Made by a program: the position numbers and the translations under genes. Positions 1 to 7,065 of a DNA stretch of 21,137 bases are shown piece after piece. Below the pieces are notes generated by a model, which did no database searches, was not told where the DNA came from, and saw only the letters and a list, made by a program, of their open reading frames with translations. The stretch covers positions 1 to 21,137 of the forward strand of contig JAADFL010000116.1 in the NCBI GenBank assembly GCA_013152945.1, in the 5' to 3' direction. Numbering within the stretch: the stretch's first letter is position 1; each line of letters opens with the position of its first letter. This stretch comes from Deltaproteobacteria bacterium. Its GTDB lineage: Bacteria > Myxococcota_A > JAADFL01.

Positions 1-844
1 GTATTCCTCGAACATAGTGGTAAAATTCGAGCTTGATATTCCTGCCGTAAAGGTCTCCTCCATCAAAGCCGATCAGGTGAGCCTCCACGGTATACGGCAC
101 ACCGAATGTGGGTGCCGGGCCCAGGTGTACCGCAGCAGGCCATTTCTTGTCCCGCAGCAATGCCATGCAGGCGTACACGCCCAGGGGTGGCAACAATCTC
201 GGCTCCATGAACAAGTTTGCTGTTGGAAACCCGAGGGTGGCGCCCCTGCCGGCGCCGCGTTTGACTTTTCCGCTCACAAAAAAGGGACGCCCCAGCAACT
301 TTGCAGCCTTGTTCAAGTCGCCGTTTTCCACGGATCGGCGAATACCCGTGCTGGACACCCTCAAGTCACCAAGCATGACCGGCGGTACCACAACCACTTC
401 GAATCCAAGCTTTTGTCCGGACATCTCGAGGACATCAACTCCACCTGATCTACCCTTGCCGAAACCATAGTTGAATCCCACAATAACGGCAGCCGGCCTG
501 ATGTTTTCGAACAGCACCTTTCTTGCAAAATCCTCGGGAGAAAGCGCTGAAAAGTCTTTATCAAATTTTTCGATTACCAGTATATCCAGGCCCGCCTCTT
601 CCAGTAGATTAATTCGTTCATCCATGCTGTTGATAAGTGGCGGGGCCTTATCCGGAGCCACCACTGTTACCGGATGGGGGTGGAAGGTCATTGCTGCGGA
701 TGGCCTATTGAGTTTTCTTGCCCTTGACAAGACTTCTTTTACCAGGGCCATGTGGCCCAAGTGTACGCCGTCGAAATTCCCGATAGTCAGCACCGCACCC
801 ATTGCATCAGGTTGCACTTGAGCAGTCGAGTTGTATACCCGCAT
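1..844 (-). CDS. ribF: Bifunctional riboflavin kinase / FMN adenylyltransferase (FAD synthetase), 3' end outside window
   Basis: It converts riboflavin to FMN and FMN to FAD in the cytoplasm. The 281 codons seen start at ATG 844, with GAGGTG at 853-858 (8-base spacer). Residues 15-33 carry the nucleotidyltransferase signature GNFDGVHLGH. Further on are GFNYGFGKGRSG and SSTGIRRSVENGDL of the adenylyltransferase half. The flavokinase half then shows GRGATLGFPTAN, the PTFG segment, and VEAHLIGFDGGDLYG with the likely catalytic Glu. The frame is still open at base 1, and the family is usually about 305-315 residues, so only the C-terminal tail is missing. A CinA-like gene lies 123 bases upstream on the same strand; a candidate promoter in that gap could give ribF its own control. 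No FMN riboswitch is visible in the leader. Identity is secure from the motifs. Confidence 0.96.
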   Translation of the reverse strand, partial: MRVYNSTAQVQPDAMGAVLTIGNFDGVHLGHMALVKEVLSRARKLNRPSAAMTFHPHPVTVVAPDKAPPLINSMDERINLLEEAGLDILVIEKFDKDFSALSPEDFARKVLFENIRPAAVIVGFNYGFGKGRSGGVDVLEMSGQKLGFEVVVVPPVMLGDLRVSSTGIRRSVENGDLNKAAKLLGRPFFVSGKVKRGAGRGATLGFPTANLFMEPRLLPPLGVYACMALLRDKKWPAAVHLGPAPTFGVPYTVEAHLIGFDGGDLYGRNIKLEFYHYVRGI

Positions 845-926
845 ATCCGTATCACCTCGCAGCAAATTGATATCACAGGTCACAGGTCAAGGCGACTGTT
901 TTCAAAATGCAACAATTGCCATAATA

Positions 927-952
927 ATTATATTACATGTTCCGGTCCGGAA
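927..952 (-). promoter_or_regulatory. Candidate ribF promoter with palindrome in the -35 position
   Basis: Read on the minus strand, TATAAT (927-932) is a perfect -10 hexamer with no recognisable -35. The expected -35 area is instead covered by the 13-base palindrome TTCCGG-A-CCGGAA (940-952). The predicted transcript would start near 920 and have a leader of about 75 bases before the ribF ATG. The leader also holds a 7-base tandem repeat (TGACCTG, twice plus TGA, 873-89). That a regulator binds here is inference. Confidence 0.4.
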
Positions 953-967
953 ATCAGATCCGATTTT

Positions 968-1738
968 TCAGCCCATAGATATCTTTGCTTTCAAATCCCG
1001 CACTGCGAGTTCGACCAATTTTCTCGATTGATTCCCGTCCGGCAGGTCTGCAGAAATCTGGAACCTTTCCCTGCCTCCTGTTTTTGGAAGCATCCGGATA
1101 TATATACCTGGAAAGTTGGCCATGACATCCTCGGCAAGGGTGATTGGCTCTTCTATTCCCTGTTCCGGTAATGCCAGGGCCGCCTCGAACAGCGGCCCCC
1201 TGCCCTTTCTCTTGCGGACCATCATCAACAGCTCGGAGTCAAAAGCCTTTACAGCCAGCTCGGGTTCACTTGGTATGCACAGGATTTTTGTGCTTCCCTG
1301 TTCCAAGACAAACCCGGGAGTGTCCATGGCATCGGTTTTCAAAGGCCTTCCACCTACAGGAATCCTGGCAAGTGCACGAAGACCGTCTGATCCGGCCCCC
1401 TCTTTACTGCCGTACTCGGCCGCCATGAACCTTTCCAAGACTATTTCCCTTGCCCCAGGGTTCAACAGCAAATCTTTCCCAGTGGCTTTTGCAACGCCGC
1501 CCTGTGCTGCAGACCAACAGGATTGATCGGTCCTGGAGGTTACCACTACGAAATCCGTGCCCGCCATGACAGCCCTGCGGATCTCTGCCGCCACTGCAGC
1601 CTGGACAGTGTCAACGAGCACGGCCCTGACAAGCTCCACACCCAGCCCTTTAAGACGCAGAGTCATTCTCCAAAGGCAAAAGTCTGTATTCAGGGCTTTC
1701 AGGACTTCAGGACAAATTGCAATAATTTCAGATCGCAT
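968..1738 (-). CDS. CinA-like molybdopterin-binding-fold protein with degenerate signature loop
   Basis: This 256-residue protein is built like the N-terminal half of CinA (MoCF_biosynth fold plus the following small domain). Matching stretches are MRSEIIAICPEVL (CinA-type start), the helix ending RRAVMAGTDFVVVT, GKDLLLNPGAREIVLERF, and DTPGFVLEQGSTKILCIPSEPE. The last aligns with the ApGf...lPGvPxE region of the family. The usual TGGLGPTxDDxT loop is replaced by TSRTDQSCWSAAQ at residues 67-79, so binding or catalysis as in CinA is doubtful. The C-terminal amidase domain of full CinA is absent. I chose ATG 1738 because similarity begins there and because a near-consensus promoter sits exactly upstream. 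There is no Shine-Dalgarno sequence. An in-frame extension to 1990 would run through that promoter and the divergent gene and is unlikely. The cellular role is unknown. Confidence 0.7.
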   Translation of the reverse strand: MRSEIIAICPEVLKALNTDFCLWRMTLRLKGLGVELVRAVLVDTVQAAVAAEIRRAVMAGTDFVVVTSRTDQSCWSAAQGGVAKATGKDLLLNPGAREIVLERFMAAEYGSKEGAGSDGLRALARIPVGGRPLKTDAMDTPGFVLEQGSTKILCIPSEPELAVKAFDSELLMMVRKRKGRGPLFEAALALPEQGIEEPITLAEDVMANFPGIYIRMLPKTGGRERFQISADLPDGNQSRKLVELAVRDLKAKISMG

Positions 1739-1745
1739 AGCTTGG

Positions 1746-1774
1746 ATTATGTTATGCTCTTGCCTGTGTGTCAA
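1746..1774 (-). promoter_or_regulatory. Sigma70-type promoter of the CinA-like gene, leaderless geometry
   Basis: On the minus strand, TTGACA (1769-1774) is followed after exactly 17 bases by CATAAT (1746-1751), five of six matches to TATAAT. Only seven bases separate the -10 from the ATG at 1738-1736, so the expected transcription start is the start codon itself. This fits the missing ribosome binding site. Confidence 0.65.
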
Positions 1775-1817
1775 AGATTTGTTTTGTGCAGGCCTCGACC
1801 GGGAAGAAGGTGTAGCC

Positions 1818-4382
1818 ATGCCTGTCAAGAAAAACCACTGCAGCCAAAAGGATCGAAAAGGAATCAATCTTGCGATGATATTGATTCTTCTGGGGTCATC
1901 GGCGATGATTGTAGACTGCTCTGAAAATACAAAAGAGAACTCAATGTCACAACCCGCAAAACAGGGAGAAGTCAGGGCAGGGAAGATCATCAGCCCCGGC
2001 GCTCTCTTAAATGGTTCTCATGCTGACGGTTGTATCGGAGATTACAAGATATACAACACCAAGGCTGCATTCATTGTCCAGGCCCCGGGAGGCAAGAAGG
2101 GATGGCTGGGCGCAGGAGGAGCCTTGCTGGATGCAACCTATGTGGACAATAAAATGGAAGGTCCGGACAGACTGCAGGAATTGGTGCCTGCTCTATCTTT
2201 CGTAAGGTACCAGGACGCAAAGAGCATAGAAATAGTCCGGGATCTTGAAGGAGGAGCAAAGGCCATACTCGTCAAGGGTACCGGCAGGGGGATTCCAATT
2301 CTCGACGCGGCCCTTCCTGCGCCCAGCGAGCCTCTGCCTTTGAAATGGACCACCATGTACATACTCGAACCGGACAAACCCAGGCTCAAGATAGTCACAA
2401 CCCTGAACAATACAGGTAGGAAACGGCTGGCATTGAAAGTGGGTCACATAATTACTCCGGACGAAAGCGCACGTATTTTCGTGCCCGGAGCAGGCTTTGA
2501 CAAGACAGCGCTGAGTTCCGCATCGAAGCGGTCTTTCTACACTTTGGCGGATGACACGGCTTATGGCTTCTTCCCGGGTGAGGGCAAACAGTTCAGGGCA
2601 TTGTTCACATTGGCCGAGTTGCTTCCCGTTTTTCAAGAAGGAGACAAGCTGTCGATTGCAGCAGGCGGCGAAGGCTCTTTTGAAATGAACATGGTGGTAT
2701 CGAAAGAGGATGCCGCCGGTCTCGACCATGAAATCGGTATTATCGAAAGTTATGACAAAGAGCCGCATTTCGAGGTTCATGCGAAACTGTCGGACTCCAT
2801 GGACTTGGATGGCGTTTTCGTGGATGTATTCAGGGAAGTTCAAGGAGAGAAGAAGCAGGTGACAAGAGCCAAACCTGATGAAAACGGGTCGGTAAGCTTT
2901 TGGCTGGAAAAGGGAGATTATTTCCTGGATGCAACCGGACCGGGCAGAGATACACCGGATCTTGTGACCATGCATGTTCAGGGTCCCATTGATCACGGCC
3001 CGGTTGTTCCAATCAACCCGAAATCTTTCCTTGATTACAAAGTAGTCGATCAATCCGGCAATCCGGTTCCATGCAGGATCACCATGCTGCAGGGAAAAGA
3101 TGCGCCGGATGATGCGAGATCGGCCGGATATATAGTGTCGCCTTCCGGACAGGGCAGGGAAGCCTTTGCGCCGGGTGAATATACCGCCTTTGTAACCAGG
3201 GGTTATGAATTCGAACCCGCAGTATCGAATATAACGATCGAGCCCGGCAAATCCGCTGAACTGAATCTGGAATTGAAGCAGGCCTTTAAGACCCCGGGAT
3301 TTATCTCAGCCGACCTGCATACCCATTGTATTGTCAGCATAGATTCAGGCCTTGAATTAAAGAAGAAGGTAGCGGGCCTTGCAGCGGACGGCCTGGATTT
3401 TGTAGTCCTCACCGACCACGATGCGGTTTTCGACCTGTCCCAAACCGTCAGAGAACTCGGTTTGGAGCACCTCCTTTGCGTGCAACAGGGCATGGAGATA
3501 TCACCGCTGTACGGGCATTCGAATGTCCTCGGGCTCGAAACAGGGCCAAATACCCCGCAGTACTTTCCGGTACAGTGGGCGAAGTATGATGATTCAGGCA
3601 GGTTCGAGAAAGATATATACCCCCCTGAAACATGGAACCAGGCAAGAACTGAACTCGGCGCCGTCCTCGTCCAGGTAAATCACCCCCGGAGTTTCGAGGC
3701 CTATTTCGATTTCGTGGGATTGAATCCGAAGACAGGCGATGTGGAGAAACCAGAGGCCTTTTCGAACGACTTCGATTTACTCGAGATCTTCGACGGCCTG
3801 GACAAGGCGGCTCAGGTTGAAGAAAAGACACTTCCGGATTTCTTCGGCCTGCTCAATCTTGGCTGGAACAAGACAGCCACAGGCGATTCGGACCAGCACG
3901 AAGAGGACCAAATGTCTGGGAATGTTCGAAATTATGTGCAGGTCCTGCACGACAGGGCCGGAGAGATCAAACCCTCAGAGGTGTTTGCATCCCTCAAGGC
4001 GCACAGGTCCTTATTGACCAGCGGCCCGTATATCGAGTTTTCCATCAACGGCCTGGGTATCGGGTCGACCGTTGTCCCCAAGGGAGGAATCGTTAAGGCA
4101 TCGATAAAGGTCATGGCAGCCACTTTTGTACCCGTGGATTACGTGCATGTGATTGGAAACGGGGAAGTTGTAGCCGACCTGGCGGTTACGCAGAAAACAG
4201 GGGCTGTACGGTTCGATGAAATCCTTGACCTCGATCCGAAAAGGGACACCTGGTACCTGGTAATCGCCGGGTCAAAGGATAATTCTCCACGGCCCTTGCA
4301 TAAAAAGGGTTCCCTTGCTGTCACCAATCCAATATGGATCGACTTGGCGGGCGACGGTTTTTCACCCCCTGCCGGGAGATGA
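1818..4382 (+). CDS. Exported CehA/McbA-like PHP-domain metallohydrolase
   Basis: The protein has 854 residues. The start is ATG 1818, preceded by an AAGAAGG-type ribosome binding site; upstream in-frame ATGs would cross the divergent promoter. A basic N-terminus and hydrophobic stretch (about 17-33) ends in VDC, an export signal with an atypical lipobox (Asp before Cys34). Residues 50-490 are mostly beta-rich and unassigned. The C-terminal half is a PHP domain with its metal ligands in order: DLHTH (499-503), TDHD (532-535), GMEIS (Glu560), GHSN (566-569), NHP (621-623) and DSDQH (690-694). This order matches CehA/McbA-type hydrolases, which cleave ester or related bonds of small substrates; the substrate here cannot be read. 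A beta-rich tail (about 740-854) follows. The ligand set appears complete, so activity is likely. It is probably co-transcribed with the thioredoxin-fold gene just downstream. Confidence 0.85.
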   Translation: MPVKKNHCSQKDRKGINLAMILILLGSSAMIVDCSENTKENSMSQPAKQGEVRAGKIISPGALLNGSHADGCIGDYKIYNTKAAFIVQAPGGKKGWLGAGGALLDATYVDNKMEGPDRLQELVPALSFVRYQDAKSIEIVRDLEGGAKAILVKGTGRGIPILDAALPAPSEPLPLKWTTMYILEPDKPRLKIVTTLNNTGRKRLALKVGHIITPDESARIFVPGAGFDKTALSSASKRSFYTLADDTAYGFFPGEGKQFRALFTLAELLPVFQEGDKLSIAAGGEGSFEMNMVVSKEDAAGLDHEIGIIESYDKEPHFEVHAKLSDSMDLDGVFVDVFREVQGEKKQVTRAKPDENGSVSFWLEKGDYFLDATGPGRDTPDLVTMHVQGPIDHGPVVPINPKSFLDYKVVDQSGNPVPCRITMLQGKDAPDDARSAGYIVSPSGQGREAFAPGEYTAFVTRGYEFEPAVSNITIEPGKSAELNLELKQAFKTPGFISADLHTHCIVSIDSGLELKKKVAGLAADGLDFVVLTDHDAVFDLSQTVRELGLEHLLCVQQGMEISPLYGHSNVLGLETGPNTPQYFPVQWAKYDDSGRFEKDIYPPETWNQARTELGAVLVQVNHPRSFEAYFDFVGLNPKTGDVEKPEAFSNDFDLLEIFDGLDKAAQVEEKTLPDFFGLLNLGWNKTATGDSDQHEEDQMSGNVRNYVQVLHDRAGEIKPSEVFASLKAHRSLLTSGPYIEFSINGLGIGSTVVPKGGIVKASIKVMAATFVPVDYVHVIGNGEVVADLAVTQKTGAVRFDEILDLDPKRDTWYLVIAGSKDNSPRPLHKKGSLAVTNPIWIDLAGDGFSPPAGR

Positions 4383-4387
4383 CCCGA

Positions 4388-5380
4388 ATGCTTTCTGACT
4401 TGGACAAGAAGAGACTGGCCAGGGAATTGGCCCGTATGGGCGTGCCCATAGAGCTTAGGTTTCATGCTGAAACAGGACATCCTTTGAACCAGCTCCTGGA
4501 GGAAGAGGCAAATAGCGTGTCCCTCAACTCCAAAGGATCGGTGAGGGTGGTAAAAGGCAACGGCAAGGGACCGCCCGCAAAACCGGCAATAACTATTTCA
4601 TACCGTGGCAAGGACAATATCCACTACCTTGCCCTTCCGGAAGGTCCCGAGTTGTTGCCTTTCCTCAATTGCCTGGTCGGACTGGCAAGAGGTGTCGTGG
4701 GTATAACGGCGGGCTGGCTCCGTGATCTGGCCAATCTGCGGCACGAAGCGGAATTGCTGGTTTTCGTGACCCCGAGTTGTCCACATTGCCCGGTTGCAGT
4801 TGATGCAGCCCTTAAGGTGGGAACAGCAACTCCGCTTGTAACCGTTTCCATTGTCGATGCAGAGCAATATCCGGAGCTGTCCGGGAGCCTCAATGTGAAG
4901 TCAGTACCTGCCTGTTTCCTGGACAGGGGCCTGGTCTTTTTTGGAGAGATTACTCCAAAAGAACTCGTAAGCGCCATACTATCGAGGGACAAGCCCGGGT
5001 TCCAGGCTGCCGAGCTGGTCTCACTCGTGGAAACAGGAAGGTTTGAGCAGGCGGCAGGGTTGCTCCTTGGCGAGCATGGAACCGATGCCTTGCACGGTGC
5101 CTTGGAAAACAGTTCTTTGAACCTGCGGATGGGTTTGTTTCTGGCCGTGGAGCGGGCATTGGAACAGGATGCAAGAGGCCTGGACAAGGCGGTGAACCGG
5201 CTGATAGATCTGTTGCACTCGCCGGATGCCGCCTTGCGCGGGGACGTGGGCGACATACTCGGGCGGATTGGAAGCCCGCTCGCCGTACCGGCCTTGATCG
5301 AGTTGTGCGGCGATCTCAACCCCGACGTGGCCGAGATAGCATCGGACGCACTCGAATCCATCGAGAGGAGCAAGGAATAG
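4388..5380 (+). CDS. Double thioredoxin-fold protein (CPHC) with C-terminal HEAT repeats
   Basis: The protein has 330 residues and no signal peptide, so it is predicted cytoplasmic. ATG 4388 is preferred because GGGAG (4374-4378) lies 9 bases upstream. ATG 4379, which overlaps the previous stop codon as ATGA, is in the same frame and possible. Residues 1-95 look like a thioredoxin fold without cysteines. Residues 115-200 form a second fold with FVTPSCPHCPVAV (Cys131-Cys134) and the cis-Pro loop SVPAC (Pro174). This two-unit layout recalls the protein disulfide oxidoreductase / AhpF N-terminal family. The C-terminal third (about 205-330) is helical and ends in two HEAT-type repeats (LLHSPDAALRGDVGDILGRI and the VPALIEL...DVAEIASDALESI stretch). 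A disulfide or peroxide-linked role is inferred from the CxxC. The tight coupling to the metallohydrolase gene suggests a shared function, but nothing in the sequence says what. Confidence 0.8.
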   Translation: MLSDLDKKRLARELARMGVPIELRFHAETGHPLNQLLEEEANSVSLNSKGSVRVVKGNGKGPPAKPAITISYRGKDNIHYLALPEGPELLPFLNCLVGLARGVVGITAGWLRDLANLRHEAELLVFVTPSCPHCPVAVDAALKVGTATPLVTVSIVDAEQYPELSGSLNVKSVPACFLDRGLVFFGEITPKELVSAILSRDKPGFQAAELVSLVETGRFEQAAGLLLGEHGTDALHGALENSSLNLRMGLFLAVERALEQDARGLDKAVNRLIDLLHSPDAALRGDVGDILGRIGSPLAVPALIELCGDLNPDVAEIASDALESIERSKE

Positions 5381-5409
5381 AGTCGTTCTAGGCAATATCG
5401 GCGGCAGTC

Positions 5410-7044
5410 CTATTTTCCCACGAGGAATAAAATACTCCTTACAACTTTCTGGATGAAGGCGTTCAAATCCCGGTTGTCCGGGACCTTGAAACCCTCCTTT
5501 GCGCCGTAACCGGAGATCTTGGATTTACTCATGTCCAGCATCAGCAGGCCGTTGAGGCTCGGATCCGGCCATTCCATGTACGGGAATTTGCCCAGGACAT
5601 TGTCGGGTGAACATTCGTAGGGTGTTCCCTCGAAATGTGGTGAGTCTTTTAGCTCTGCAGACTTGTCACAGAAGAGCTTGAGTGAGCCGGAGGGAAAGCC
5701 GTCCGAATCAAGATCCGATTGGCATTCATACTCCATGATCAATCCGTTTTCCCATTTCGGCTTGGAGGTCGTCCACTTTGGAACCAGGGATCTCAAGTCC
5801 ACGGGCTCAATATCCTTTGTCCCCAGTGCCTTGCCCAAGTCTATGGTCAATGCATCCGGTATCAGGGTCAAAAGAAAATCTCCGAAATCTTCCGGTGTCA
5901 TTGATGCAAAGGAATCCAAGAGTTCCTGTGGCAACTGTAATCCGAGTTTGGCAAGCAGGTTTTCATGGATGACTACGAGGAGCAGGGTATCGAGTATAGG
6001 CATCATGCCTTCCGACCAGGACAAGGCCGCTCCCTGGCCTTCCAGGTTCGATGCGAGCAGGCCGATCGAGGTCTCGAAACGGTTGTCCAACGTAATATCG
6101 AGATCTCTGTAATCTTCCTTTTCCTGGTCCCAAACTCCTTTCAGGATCAAAACATTCCTTTTTTTCCGCCCCCTTCCTGTGGTACCTATTGTGAAGGCGT
6201 CATCGGCTTGGTCATCCTTTTCCTCTTTGATTAGAGCCATTCCCGCGAGCAGGTCTCTTTGTGCATTTGCAAGTACTTTCGTCCCTGCATCAAGCCCGGC
6301 TTTGCCCGTGCCGGCGGCCAAGGTGAGAAAGCGGGAATCCGAATTAAGCAAGTATGCCAGTGCGCTGGAAATGGCAGGTCCGTCGAGACTGCTTATTTCA
6401 CCATTGTTTACCTTGGCCACGAAACCCATGATGTCGGAGTTGAGGCCCTGTGATCCGAGCAACTGCAGCAGCCCCTGCAAGGTGCGGCTCAAGTAAGCCA
6501 GCAAGTATGCGTCTGCAGCGTCAAGATCGGGCCCGAGCCGTAATGCTGGCTTGAGATTCAGGTACATGAGGGCTCCCGGTTCTATCTGGAAGGAAAAGTC
6601 CTTGGTTGTGGCGGCGACCTCGAAGAGCTCGGCGCTGTTCTTAAGCCTGGACTCCAGTTGTGACAACAGGTCGGCTATGAGTTCGATAACGTAGTCGTTT
6701 TCTGAAAGCCCCTGCCCATTGGAAACACCGGCGAAGTTCATAGCGCCGGTCACGACCGAGAGAAGCATGGAGGTAAGCTCGATCGTATCCTGAAGATAGC
6801 ATATACCAAGGCCGAACGAGGCTTGCGGGTCCTTTGGATCGATCTCCTCGAGAATAGTTGAAAATGGGACTTTCGCCATGTGGGGCTCGGCCTGTGACAG
6901 GAGTTCCTTGCCCTGTTCAATAAGCTCTGCCCTTCGTTTTTGTTGGGCAACGCCCTTGGTGCCCGTGTCGTTTCCCGAGAAGCAACCGCCGGCGCTTTGC
7001 AAGGCGAAGACTCCTGTCAAAAGCAATATAAGACTTTGTTTCAT
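5410..7044 (-). CDS. Hypothetical helical lipoprotein with a Ca-binding-like loop
   Basis: I do not recognise this 544-residue protein. Its N-terminus is a lipoprotein-type signal (LILLLTGVFALQSAGGC, Cys21). ATG 7044 has GAGGTG five bases upstream. The part after Cys21 is largely helical. Residues about 38-90 (KELLSQAEPHMAKV, DPKDPQASFGLGICYLQDTIEL) look like TPR repeats, followed by long leucine-rich helices with many Leu-Leu pairs. Near residue 445, DLDSDGFPSGSL is an EF-hand-like DxDxDG loop, and the surrounding area holds several cysteines likely to form disulfides. Its start is 21 bases after the stop of the propeller-phosphoesterase gene, so the two are probably one operon. It ends convergently, 29 bases from the thioredoxin-fold gene, and I see no clear terminator in that gap. 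Envelope localisation is likely; the function is unknown. Confidence 0.8.
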   Translation of the reverse strand: MKQSLILLLTGVFALQSAGGCFSGNDTGTKGVAQQKRRAELIEQGKELLSQAEPHMAKVPFSTILEEIDPKDPQASFGLGICYLQDTIELTSMLLSVVTGAMNFAGVSNGQGLSENDYVIELIADLLSQLESRLKNSAELFEVAATTKDFSFQIEPGALMYLNLKPALRLGPDLDAADAYLLAYLSRTLQGLLQLLGSQGLNSDIMGFVAKVNNGEISSLDGPAISSALAYLLNSDSRFLTLAAGTGKAGLDAGTKVLANAQRDLLAGMALIKEEKDDQADDAFTIGTTGRGRKKRNVLILKGVWDQEKEDYRDLDITLDNRFETSIGLLASNLEGQGAALSWSEGMMPILDTLLLVVIHENLLAKLGLQLPQELLDSFASMTPEDFGDFLLTLIPDALTIDLGKALGTKDIEPVDLRSLVPKWTTSKPKWENGLIMEYECQSDLDSDGFPSGSLKLFCDKSAELKDSPHFEGTPYECSPDNVLGKFPYMEWPDPSLNGLLMLDMSKSKISGYGAKEGFKVPDNRDLNAFIQKVVRSILFLVGK

Positions 7045-7065
7045 CTCATCACCTCAAAATCGGTT

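Noticed and set aside
1557-1817. Upstream extension of the PHP metallohydrolase frame
   Set aside because: It would cover the start and promoter of the divergent CinA-like gene. The signal peptide and ribosome binding site place the start at 1818.
5381-5409. Bidirectional terminator between convergent genes
   Set aside because: The 29-base gap contains no hairpin with a flanking T or A run.
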